DNA of 64,000 nucleotides from positions 149,176 to 213,175 of the forward strand of contig WFVD01000026.1 of NCBI GenBank assembly GCA_015491865.1, given 5' to 3'. Source of the stretch: Gammaproteobacteria bacterium (lineage in GTDB: Bacteria > Pseudomonadota > Gammaproteobacteria > SZUA-140). Numbering within the stretch: position 1 is the stretch's first letter; each line of letters opens with the position of its first letter. Position numbers and translations under genes: made by a program. Below the pieces are notes generated by a model, which saw only the letters and a program-made list of their open reading frames with translations, did not search any database and was not told the DNA's origin. Shown here piece by piece: positions 7,107 to 14,790 of this stretch.

Positions 7107-8162
7107 ATGAATAGATTTAAACACCAGGCTCCGCTGACAAAAGAACAGCGACTGATACGTAAACGTTATATAGGTGCAACTTTTGTTACCTGTATTGTCT
7201 TATCGCTAGTGGGTGGCACAATTCATGTGCTTGAGCTAGGGTCGAACCGCATGCACGACATGCGAGATAAGGCGGGAATTGACCTTGCGCTTGAGCATGA
7301 CCATATTCGAGCAGCGGGTGAAGAGTTGTTTGTTCAGGTTGATTTCGAATTTGGAGACATACAACAGGCGAGTTATACGGTCGAAGAGGCTGCGGCGCTG
7401 TTAACACCGGAGCAATGGGCCGAATTAGAGACGATGATTGATATTCCGGCAGGCGAATTTCTGATGGGGACGAATCGAAAACAATCCAATGTATATAACC
7501 GGCCGCAAAATGTTGTTAAAACAGATGCCTATCGGATTGATAAATACCCGGTTACAAATGCGCAGTATGCCCGTTTTGTTGCGGCAACAAATCATCGACC
7601 TCCGTTACACTGGAAGGATGGCAAGATTGCCGAGGGGCTGGAGCTTCACCCCGTTACGATGGTCTCCTGGAAAAATGCATCCGATTATGCAGCCTGGGCA
7701 GGAAAGCGACTGCCAACAGAAGCTGAATGGGAAAAGGCTGCTCGCGGTACAGAAGGCTACCGATGGCCGTGGGGAAACCACATGGATGCCGAGCGACTGA
7801 ATACTTACTATAGTGTCGGCAGCACCACGCCATATAACGCCTACCCAAATGGAGCAAGCCCATATGGTGTGATGGATATGGCCGGTAATGTTAGTGAGTG
7901 GACGGCTGATGACTTTACCGCTTACATGGGAAGTGCTGCGCCTAGCAGTATTTTTAAAGTAAGAAAAGCCAAAGAGCCCAGGCAGGGGCCAGCCAAAGCG
8001 ATGAAGATGGCTGAGTTCGAAGAGACAGATGAGCGTTATAAAGTACTACGCGGTGGTTCGTGGAAGAGCGATCCTTTCTCAACTGCGACATACCACCGCA
8101 ACTATGCATGGCCTAATTTCGCATCTGATTTCTTTGGATTTCGTTGCGCCCAGACACCGTAA
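7107..8162 (+). CDS. Membrane-anchored SUMF1/FGE-fold protein, NirV-like
   Basis: A 351-residue product. A single N-terminal helix (about residues 22-44) anchors a periplasmic domain. Residues 111-351 carry the formylglycine-generating-enzyme/EgtB/PvdO fold: IPAGEFLMGT, YRIDKYPVTNAQYARFV, HPVTMVSWKNASDYAAWAGKRLPTEAEWEKAARG, DMAGNVSEWT, VLRGGSW and the final FFGFRC. Genuine FGE needs a copper-binding Cys pair before GFRC. Here the only cysteines are one in the anchor helix and the terminal GFRC one, so formylglycine formation is unlikely. Related SUMF1-fold proteins accompany copper nitrite reductase (NirV). A chaperone-like or structural role beside the oxidase is an inference. Confidence 0.8.
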   Translation: MNRFKHQAPLTKEQRLIRKRYIGATFVTCIVLSLVGGTIHVLELGSNRMHDMRDKAGIDLALEHDHIRAAGEELFVQVDFEFGDIQQASYTVEEAAALLTPEQWAELETMIDIPAGEFLMGTNRKQSNVYNRPQNVVKTDAYRIDKYPVTNAQYARFVAATNHRPPLHWKDGKIAEGLELHPVTMVSWKNASDYAAWAGKRLPTEAEWEKAARGTEGYRWPWGNHMDAERLNTYYSVGSTTPYNAYPNGASPYGVMDMAGNVSEWTADDFTAYMGSAAPSSIFKVRKAKEPRQGPAKAMKMAEFEETDERYKVLRGGSWKSDPFSTATYHRNYAWPNFASDFFGFRCAQTP

Positions 8163-8177
8163 ACCATAGGTTTGAAA

Positions 8178-8450
8178 ATGAAACGCCTGATCACATCATT
8201 GTTATTTACGGGATTGGCTGTTTTGCCGATTACCAGTTTTGCAGCCGATAGCTACCGCTGGCTTCATGTCACAATCGACACGCCATGGATGATCTTTCTT
8301 TTTTTACTACCGATGGTGCTGATCCCCGCCATATTGATGGCAATCCTTTACTGGAAGTTTGCAGGCCGTACCCCGGAGACAGAGAAGAAAGAGAAGCCGG
8401 CTAAATCGACTGCTGAGGTTGTACCGGGTCAAAATGAGACGATAGATTAA
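8178..8450 (+). CDS. Small membrane protein with signal peptide
   Basis: The ATG at 8178 is preferred over an in-frame TTG six bases earlier; ATAGG lies upstream. The 90-residue product has a signal peptide (cleavage likely after SFAA, about residue 24), a Trp-containing periplasmic stretch, one transmembrane helix (about residues 32-57) and a Lys/Glu-rich tail. It overlaps the next gene through TAATG, which implies translational coupling. No family was recognised. Confidence 0.6.
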   Translation: MKRLITSLLFTGLAVLPITSFAADSYRWLHVTIDTPWMIFLFLLPMVLIPAILMAILYWKFAGRTPETEKKEKPAKSTAEVVPGQNETID

Positions 8451-8818
8451 TGAGATCAATTTCACGCATTTCAACGCTGTTTTTCGTATTGATGTCGCTA
8501 CTGCTAACGAGTCTTAATGCGACTGCGACTGATGATACGCAGAGTGAAAACAACGCGCATGCTGTGCTGGCACCTTTTATTGATAAGGAAGAGGTGCTGG
8601 GTGAGGCGGTTGCCATTGATGACGAGCAGAAGCATCTGATACTGTTTTATATGGGCGTTGTGTTACTGTTCCTGATCCTCGCTACCGCCATCATCGGCCT
8701 GCAAATGGCACTGTTTGGTAAGCAGTTATTTGTTCAGCATATGATTAGTGCCGGCTTTACTGTGTTCCTCTCACTGGCGCACGCCGTTACCGCGATAGTC
8801 TGGTTCTTCCCCTTTTAG
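8450..8818 (+). CDS. Membrane protein with signal peptide, last gene of the run
   Basis: A 122-residue product whose ATG overlaps the previous stop. A probable signal peptide (about residues 1-26, ending NATA) is followed by an acidic periplasmic segment and two hydrophobic helices (about residues 63-90 and 95-121). It ends in FFPF with no cytoplasmic tail. There is no cofactor motif. Together with the 90-residue partner it likely forms a small membrane complex related to the oxidase cluster, which is inferred from position only. Confidence 0.6.
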   Translation: MRSISRISTLFFVLMSLLLTSLNATATDDTQSENNAHAVLAPFIDKEEVLGEAVAIDDEQKHLILFYMGVVLLFLILATAIIGLQMALFGKQLFVQHMISAGFTVFLSLAHAVTAIVWFFPF

Positions 8819-8974
8819 TGAGCTTCTTTGTGCAGTCGCCGTAGTTGTGTCACCCTGGACTCGCTGCTACGCTAATCCGTTTGCACTAGCGCCCACGTTC
8901 AGCATTTAGTGGCGCTGGCTGACCAGGGGATAGGCGGGTTAAGTTTGTTATATTCATTTCAAAAAAGAAGTGCA

Positions 8975-11572
8975 ATGTGGGCGTGGAGCCTTGCAATTGT
9001 CTATGCCCTCTCTGGCATGGCCGCGCTCTCCTATGAAGTGCTGTGGGCGCGCATGCTGTCACTTCAGTTTGGGGTCAGTATCTTCGGTATTGTGGTCACT
9101 GTTTCAGCCTTTATGGCGGGACTCGGTAGCGGCAGCCTAGTGGGCGCGCGTCTGGTGCAGTTCCTGCGTAACCCACTTTTAATCCTGGTGCTACTGGAAG
9201 TAGCCGTTGCAATGTTTGCATGGTTCACACCACAGCTTTTTCAGGCACTTGATCTATGGCTGGGGATTGGTGTCGCAGGAGGCGGTCTGTCTCAGTGGTA
9301 TGCGTTGCAAGGGGTGGTTGTTTTTGTAGTGCTGTTTATCCCCGCCTTTGCACTGGGGCTTGGCTTTCCGCTTGTGCTCTCAATGATCACTGGCAGTGCT
9401 GTCTCCCTGAGTAAAATTTATGCGTTGAACACACTGGGCGGCGCATTCGGCGCACTGTTGCCACTTGGATTGTTACCACTGTTTGGCTGGACGGTATCGA
9501 TTCGCCTGGTTGCTATTCTGGGGCTCGTTGTTGCAGTGATGCTCTTTCTGCTATCACGAGCGGTAAAGGCGGAGCCTTGCGACCATGCCGGCGCGGGCTC
9601 CCGTACAGAGTGGCTTGCTATTCGCTACCTGTTGGCGTATGCAGGCATCGGCGCCGCAGCGTTGATGCTGCAGGTGGCGTGGACACGCCTGTTCGGCATG
9701 ATACTACTGCGTACAGAATATGTGATGGCGGTGATGCTCGCAATCTTCTTGATGGGGATTGCACTGGGTAGTGCGCTGGTGAGGCAGCGCGCTTCCCAGC
9801 GATGGCTGTCGTTGCTGCCGATGATCGCCGCATCGTTTACGATGCTGAGTCTGTGGGGGTTGCCATTACTTGCGCAGTGGGCTGAGCATACAGAGTATGA
9901 GTCGCTGTTTGATGCGCTCTGGTGGCAGTCGATCGCATTGGTACTGTTAACCTTACCGGTAACACTCGCACTGGGTGCCTGGTTACCATTACTGGCTGCA
10001 CATCATCAGGTGGAGGATGCGGCACAAAGCCGCTCGATCGGTGCGCAGTTATACGGTGCCAATTCTGTTGGTGCTGCGCTGGGTGCCATTGTGACCGGGT
10101 TTCTGCTCCTGCCGCTACTAGGCGCGCCGGGGACGATAGTGTTTGCTGGCTTGGCGCTGTTTCTCTGTGGCATGATCTGGGTGAAATCCCCGCGGCTCTG
10201 GTTAGCGGTTCTGCTGGTGATTGCGCTGGCACTCCCGGTGGTGCAACTACCGGCGGTAAATGTGTTGCTACCGCGCACCCAGGCTGACACTAAAGACCTT
10301 TTTCGGTACGAAGATGCCGTCTCAATCACGCATGTGATCGAACGAGAGGATGGTCAGCGGCTACTGCTGGGGGATCTGCAGCGGATGGATGCCTCATCTG
10401 ACCCAGCAGCCGTAGTGGCGCAGATGAATCAGGCCCGTCTGCCGCTGTTGCTCCACCCCGCCCCCGAGTCGGTGCTGTTTCTTGGGATCGGCACCGCCAT
10501 CTCTGCTGCCGGCTCGCTCCCCTATCCAGCCCTGGCTCGCACAGGGGTAGAGTTGTCGCAGGGGGCGATTGATGCCGCGGCCCAGTTTTTTCAGCCAGTG
10601 AATGGCAGGGTGATGGAGCAGATGCGCATTATCCGTGATGATGCGCGCCGTTTTCTACGCGCCGACAATGAACACTACGATGTCATTATTGGTGACCTCT
10701 TTCATCCGGATCTCGTTGGGCGTAGTGCACTGCTCTCCGTACAGCAGTTTGAGCGAGCGAAAGAGCGCCTGAATGAAGGTGGCCTGTTTGTCCAGTGGCT
10801 GGCCTTGAATCAGTTCGATGTCCGTTCGATGAGCATTGTGCTGCGCAGTTTTGAGCAGGTTTTCCCTCAGGCAGTACTCTTTCTGGATGGCTTCAGGGTG
10901 GGGTTGGTCGGCCCACGAGATCAATTTGGTGGCGCGCCCGCAGTGTTGGCAAATCTGCAACGCCTCAGTGCTAAACAGCAAGCGGCAGTAACGGGCGACG
11001 AAGGCAGCTGGAGCTGGCTGGGGCGTTTCTGGGGTAAAATCAACGAGGGAGAGGGGGTGGTGCAGGATGAGTGGGCACCACAGCTCGAATACGCCCTCCC
11101 CAGGCTGCGTTTTAGTGGTGGTGATGCATTACCGCAGCTACTGGTATCGCTGCTGGATGAGCGCCCCTCGCTATCTGAAGCGATGGTACTGCTGCAGGTG
11201 GCTGAAGGAGAGCGAGCCGCGTTTGAGCGTAGCTACGTCGCGACGGGGCTGGCGGTGCAGAGCTGGCTGGCCTCGCTTCAGGGGGATAGCCGTGAGGCGC
11301 AGCGGTTGATGCGATTTGCCTATGAGGCGAATCCTGAAGATCGCTGGATCGGTTTTGACCTTGCCGACGCGATGTGGGTGACAGTTTCCAATAGGGTGGC
11401 GCAGGGAGGTGATGAGCGTCACTCTCTACAGGCGATTTTACAGGTGCGCCCTGACCATGAACAGGCGCTGAAAGCGATGTGGCAGCTGGAGCTGCGCGAG
11501 GGCAACCTGGCGCAGGCGGAGGCTTATCGAGCGAAGCTGAAGGCGATCAGTCCGCTGGGGAGAGGCGCCTGA
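8975..11572 (+). CDS. Fused MFS-like transporter and spermidine-synthase-like protein
   Basis: I prefer the ATG at 8975 (865 residues), which opens directly into the typical first helix (YALSGMAALSYEVLWARM). An upstream GTG at 8909 is possible. About 13 helices fill the first 430 residues. A spermine/spermidine-synthase-type Rossmann domain follows (about residues 460-660; VLFLGIGTAISAAG, YDVIIGDLFHPD, LFVQWLALNQFD). The C-terminal 120 residues look like TPR helices. The glycine-rich motif is altered compared with true aminopropyltransferases, so polyamine synthesis cannot be assumed. The gene is distinctly GC-richer by eye than the cluster before it. The family is widespread but poorly characterised. 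Confidence 0.8.
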   Translation: MWAWSLAIVYALSGMAALSYEVLWARMLSLQFGVSIFGIVVTVSAFMAGLGSGSLVGARLVQFLRNPLLILVLLEVAVAMFAWFTPQLFQALDLWLGIGVAGGGLSQWYALQGVVVFVVLFIPAFALGLGFPLVLSMITGSAVSLSKIYALNTLGGAFGALLPLGLLPLFGWTVSIRLVAILGLVVAVMLFLLSRAVKAEPCDHAGAGSRTEWLAIRYLLAYAGIGAAALMLQVAWTRLFGMILLRTEYVMAVMLAIFLMGIALGSALVRQRASQRWLSLLPMIAASFTMLSLWGLPLLAQWAEHTEYESLFDALWWQSIALVLLTLPVTLALGAWLPLLAAHHQVEDAAQSRSIGAQLYGANSVGAALGAIVTGFLLLPLLGAPGTIVFAGLALFLCGMIWVKSPRLWLAVLLVIALALPVVQLPAVNVLLPRTQADTKDLFRYEDAVSITHVIEREDGQRLLLGDLQRMDASSDPAAVVAQMNQARLPLLLHPAPESVLFLGIGTAISAAGSLPYPALARTGVELSQGAIDAAAQFFQPVNGRVMEQMRIIRDDARRFLRADNEHYDVIIGDLFHPDLVGRSALLSVQQFERAKERLNEGGLFVQWLALNQFDVRSMSIVLRSFEQVFPQAVLFLDGFRVGLVGPRDQFGGAPAVLANLQRLSAKQQAAVTGDEGSWSWLGRFWGKINEGEGVVQDEWAPQLEYALPRLRFSGGDALPQLLVSLLDERPSLSEAMVLLQVAEGERAAFERSYVATGLAVQSWLASLQGDSREAQRLMRFAYEANPEDRWIGFDLADAMWVTVSNRVAQGGDERHSLQAILQVRPDHEQALKAMWQLELREGNLAQAEAYRAKLKAISPLGRGA

Positions 11573-11607
11573 GTGGCGAGGCGTTAACGATCTACTAAAT
11601 CCCAGGC

Positions 11608-11637
11608 AAAAAAAACCCAGCAATGGCTGGGTTTTTC
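11608..11637. terminator. Bidirectional intrinsic terminator
   Basis: AAACCCAGC-AAT-GGCTGGGTTTTT forms a stem with an A run before and a T run after. It lies between two converging genes, the fused transporter/synthase and the 42-residue peptide, and can stop transcription from both sides. Confidence 0.85.
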
Positions 11638-11658
11638 TTATCCATTGTCGAAAGAGGC

Positions 11659-11787
11659 TTACTGGCCTTCACCACGACGCTTGATAACATCTTTGAATGC
11701 GACATCAGAAACTAGATACGCGCCAACGCATAAGAATACGAATACCCCAATTGGAATTAGAATGTTTGCACCAACTTGTTCAATCAT
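11659..11787 (-). CDS. 42-residue one-helix peptide, oxidase-associated
   Basis: Reading the minus strand, ATG at 11787 follows TTTAGAGGAGAGGGGCT, an excellent Shine-Dalgarno. The 42-residue product has one helix (about residues 8-28, LIPIGVFVFLCVGAYLV) and the basic tail KDVIKRRGEGQ. It sits divergently from ccoG with a terminator behind it, which supports a real gene. By size it is comparable to the CcoM or CcoQ micro-subunits of cbb3 oxidases. This assignment is positional inference. Confidence 0.65.
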   Translation of the reverse strand: MIEQVGANILIPIGVFVFLCVGAYLVSDVAFKDVIKRRGEGQ

Positions 11788-11816
11788 AGCCCCTCTCCTC
11801 TAAATATCTTGTTTTT

Positions 11817-11849
11817 GTCTGGCCTGATGTCCCCGCATTAGGGCCAGAC
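11817..11849. repeat. Inverted repeat upstream of the 42-residue peptide gene
   Basis: Arms GTCTGGCC and GGCCAGAC are perfect complements separated by 17 bases. The element lies 30 bases upstream of the small peptide start, in its probable leader or promoter, and about 190 bases before ccoG. An operator or leader hairpin are both possible. Confidence 0.35.
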
Positions 11850-12040
11850 CGAACGCCGACTATAGCCAATCCGACATCAAAACTCAACTGCTTATCTAAA
11901 ATAAGGATGATAAAAGTGGTGGTTTTTTATGCCATAAAAGTGACGCTACTGGAACCAGAATGACAGGGTGCAGGCGACGCGTAAGACTGAAATGAGCAGG
12001 ATGCATGTGGTAAGATCAGCAGTTACGAGGAATATAATTT

Positions 12041-13354
12041 ATGCGTGCCAACGAAGTTTTGAGTAAAATTCAGGTGGTCTCAACCGGGCCAAAATCGGCA
12101 TCCCCACAACAAGGGTTACATTGGAAGAATCGCCTGGTTCGATTTGGCTTTATCGCGATATTGATTTTAACGCCGGTACTGGGGATCTTCCGTATCGATG
12201 TCTCCTCCGGTTTTGTCATCCTTGGGCGGCAGGTCTGGTTTGCTGACTTTTTTCTGGTCTTCGGTTTCTGGTTAACGGCCGCTTGCCTGCTTGTCATTAT
12301 GTATTCGATGCTGGGGACAGTCTTTTGTGGCTGGGCCTGCCCACAGAACACATTCTCGACCTGGGCGAATAGTGTGACCGAAAAGCATCTGGGCAAGCGA
12401 GCGGTGATCGACTGGAATAATGAGATGTCAGCACGCATCGCTAACGCCAAAAATAGATGGGGCAACTGGGCGTTACTGAGCATCAAAATGTTGCTGGTTT
12501 CGATGTTGCTGGCGCTGATTCCGATGCTCTATTTTAATTCGCCAGGCGCAATCTGGTCGTTCATTACGTTCCAGGAGGATGAGCGGCTGGCCGGTTCACT
12601 GTACTGGATCTACACCGTATTTGTCTTTATCGCCCTGGTTAATCTCGCCGTGATTCGTCACTTCATGTGCCGCTATATGTGCATCTATCGCATGTGGCAA
12701 TACCTGTTTAAAACGCGCGACACCCTCCATGTGGAATATGACGAGTCGCGCTCAAGTGAATGTGACAAGTGTAATTACTGTGTCACCTCATGTATGGTAA
12801 ACATCGACCCGCGCCAAACCAGGACCTATGATAGCTGTACTAATTGTGGTGAGTGCATCACCGCCTGTAATAAGCTACACGAGAAAAAAGAGACAGAGGG
12901 GTTGTTGAGGTTGAAGTTTGGTCAGCGTAAAAACCTGACCGCAGCCGATGCAGAAAAATTGACTAGTGGTAAACAGCGCGCACTGCTGATTACTCCCATC
13001 TTCCTGCTGGGGCTAGGGCTTTTCCTCTGGGGGTTGTGGTCCTATCAACCCTACCAGTTAACGGTCTACCGTGCTGAGATTATGCATGGCCAGCAGGTCT
13101 CAGATTATCGAGTGAATATTGCCAACAAGCGCTATGACCCCGCGTCGCTAAAGATTGAGGTTGAAGGGCTGGATAAAGCACTCTATTCGTTGGATACAAG
13201 TCAGCTGGTGTTTGATACCGCTGGCCGTAAAGATGTTAATTTGAGGATTAAAGGTGGCCTGCCAGAGGGGTTGACAACATTTATTGTACGGGTGACGGCG
13301 GACGATGGTTGGACCGCGCATTACCGGATACAGCATTTAGTAGATCGGGGGTAG
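12041..13354 (+). CDS. ccoG: CcoG/RdxA/FixG cbb3 oxidase maturation ferredoxin
   Basis: A 437-residue membrane iron-sulfur protein. Helices at about residues 34-52, 75-95, 145-165 and 187-207 surround the conserved C96-GWA-C100-P motif. Two cytoplasmic 4Fe-4S sites follow (CDKCNYCVTSC and CTNCGECITAC, about residues 240-275). A further helix (about 315-335) leads to a C-terminal periplasmic Ig-like domain. CcoG is known to take part in copper reduction and CuB insertion for cbb3 oxidases. Its presence supports maturation of the divergent oxidase in this window. It is followed within two bases by the next gene. Confidence 0.95.
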   Translation: MRANEVLSKIQVVSTGPKSASPQQGLHWKNRLVRFGFIAILILTPVLGIFRIDVSSGFVILGRQVWFADFFLVFGFWLTAACLLVIMYSMLGTVFCGWACPQNTFSTWANSVTEKHLGKRAVIDWNNEMSARIANAKNRWGNWALLSIKMLLVSMLLALIPMLYFNSPGAIWSFITFQEDERLAGSLYWIYTVFVFIALVNLAVIRHFMCRYMCIYRMWQYLFKTRDTLHVEYDESRSSECDKCNYCVTSCMVNIDPRQTRTYDSCTNCGECITACNKLHEKKETEGLLRLKFGQRKNLTAADAEKLTSGKQRALLITPIFLLGLGLFLWGLWSYQPYQLTVYRAEIMHGQQVSDYRVNIANKRYDPASLKIEVEGLDKALYSLDTSQLVFDTAGRKDVNLRIKGGLPEGLTTFIVRVTADDGWTAHYRIQHLVDRG

Positions 13355-13356
13355 CG

Positions 13357-13794
13357 ATGAGTAGTGATTCCAGAGGTAAAAAGGCACTTGAGCCAACAAA
13401 AGAGGTCGAGTGGGGCAAGATCGAAGATGACCAGATGGGTTACGCCAGTGAAGAGGAGCGTCATACAAAGCGAGGCCTCGAAGACTGGGAGATGGTTGAA
13501 AAAATGGAGACCTCAGAGCATCGTATTCCGTACTGGTTTATTGCACTCTTTGGGGTGTTGTTACTGGTGGCGGTTGGCCTGACCTTCCCGTTCTGGGGGG
13601 TTCGTCCTGGTTATGAGCGTTCATGGTTCGACTGGGGCATACCAATTGGTGTCGCATGGTGTGTCATCATGGCAGGAATCATCTACTACATGGTTGACTA
13701 CCGTCACCGTAATAATGATAAGGCGAAGGCTGAGCAGGCTGAAAAAGAGGCGGAGTTAGATAGCCTGTTGCGTAATGATAAAAAAGATCTGTAG
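13357..13794 (+). CDS. Two-helix membrane protein, short paralogue of the oxidase-associated subunit
   Basis: The chosen ATG lies two bases after the ccoG stop; the frame is open further upstream but there overlaps ccoG. The 145-residue product has a charged cytoplasmic N-terminus of 55 residues, TM1 (about 58-76), the motif FPFWGVRPG, a very short loop with SWFDWG, TM2 (about 94-112) and a charged coiled tail. The motif order (PxWGxRP, then W-x-D-x-G) repeats that of the 211-residue protein at 4473-5108. The two therefore look like paralogues differing by about 100 external residues. Confidence 0.65.
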   Translation: MSSDSRGKKALEPTKEVEWGKIEDDQMGYASEEERHTKRGLEDWEMVEKMETSEHRIPYWFIALFGVLLLVAVGLTFPFWGVRPGYERSWFDWGIPIGVAWCVIMAGIIYYMVDYRHRNNDKAKAEQAEKEAELDSLLRNDKKDL

Positions 13795-13822
13795 TTCAAA
13801 AAGTCAAAACAGAGAGTAGAAG

Positions 13823-14260
13823 ATGTTTGCCAGAATTCAAAATCGAACAATCAAAGCCAGTGCGCTGTTACTGCTGTTGCCTCTTATGTTAGCTGGTTGT
13901 GCCGGCGGTGAAGATACACCGCTGTTTCCAACCAAGAGCTGGGATGATATTGAGGTAACGATACAGACGCGCCCACCCAGGGTTAAGGCCGGTATGATCG
14001 AGTTCATGGTGCTTGCCGCGGTGAAGGGACGCAAGCCTGCCAATGATCTGGTGGTTTCATTGCGGATAGAAGGCAGGAAGAAGTGGCATCAGGCGATCCA
14101 GGATGGCTTTCTTGGTGTCTACCGTCGGGTAGTGAATGTACGAGATCCAGCGAAGGATGTGCTGGCAGTGAAACTGAGGATCAAAAAGACAGATAAGGAA
14201 AAGATACTCTATTTCCCATTGGCGTTACAGCATACGGCCGCGGAGAAAGTGGCTCAGTAG
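13823..14260 (+). CDS. FixH/YtkA-like lipoprotein
   Basis: A 145-residue product with a lipoprotein signal (LMLAGC, lipidated Cys at about residue 26). A single immunoglobulin-like domain resembles FixH/YtkA: TRPPRVKAGMIEFMVLAAVKG, then a stretch containing DGFLGVYRRVV. FixH (CcoH) is an assembly factor of cbb3 oxidases encoded next to FixG (CcoG). Here a FixH-like domain sits two genes downstream of ccoG but is lipid-anchored instead of having the usual helix. It may act in copper delivery; this is inference. Confidence 0.6.
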   Translation: MFARIQNRTIKASALLLLLPLMLAGCAGGEDTPLFPTKSWDDIEVTIQTRPPRVKAGMIEFMVLAAVKGRKPANDLVVSLRIEGRKKWHQAIQDGFLGVYRRVVNVRDPAKDVLAVKLRIKKTDKEKILYFPLALQHTAAEKVAQ

Positions 14261-14289
14261 CTGCTCCGGTATGCATGGCGCACAAGCTG

Positions 14290-14790
14290 TTATTTGCGTT
14301 TCAATCCAGGGGCATCCAGCCAGCGGCGCATTAGCATGATGCGGTCATTGCCTTCTGTTTTCTGGCAGCGCGGGCAGTTGAGGTGAACAAGGTAGAGCTC
14401 TTTGGGACGCTTGCCTGACTCGATCAGGCCGATCGACATCTCGCGCACCGGCACCTGCAGGGTACCCACATTGCCCTTGTGAATCTGAACCCGCAGATTG
14501 AATGGTGCCGGCAGGTAGCTAATGCGACGTGATGCCGAGCGGCTATGTTTTAACAGGCGAATCCGTTTGCCGCGAAACATGCCGGTACGGTTGAGCGCCA
14601 GCCCTGGCCACTCCTCTTCCAGTTCCAGGTTCTCAATCTCTGTCTGCTGGCGTTTGGCATAGAGCTCACTGGCGATCGGCATGTGCAAAAAACATGAGGT
14701 TGGCATGGTGTGAATGCACTGTCCAGCCAGGTCAACATCCTGATTGTGCCACTCAGGGTAGTCGTCGGGGCAGCCGCATTCACGGATCAT
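14290..14790 (-). CDS. Cys/His-rich soluble protein of unknown function
   Basis: A 166-residue product without signal peptide or membrane helix. The N-terminal 40 residues are rich in possible metal ligands (RECGCPDD, PEWH, QCIHTMP, SCFLHMP). A CPRC pair lies near residue 140, so zinc, copper or iron binding is likely. Its ATG overlaps the stop of the upstream four-helix oxidase-like gene (ATGA), so the two are translationally coupled and probably work together. I do not recognise the family. Confidence 0.65.
   Translation of the reverse strand: MIRECGCPDDYPEWHNQDVDLAGQCIHTMPTSCFLHMPIASELYAKRQQTEIENLELEEEWPGLALNRTGMFRGKRIRLLKHSRSASRRISYLPAPFNLRVQIHKGNVGTLQVPVREMSIGLIESGKRPKELYLVHLNCPRCQKTEGNDRIMLMRRWLDAPGLKRK

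Noticed and set aside
7107..8162. Formylglycine-generating enzyme for a sulfatase
   Set aside because: The copper-binding cysteine pair is missing and no sulfatase gene is in the window.
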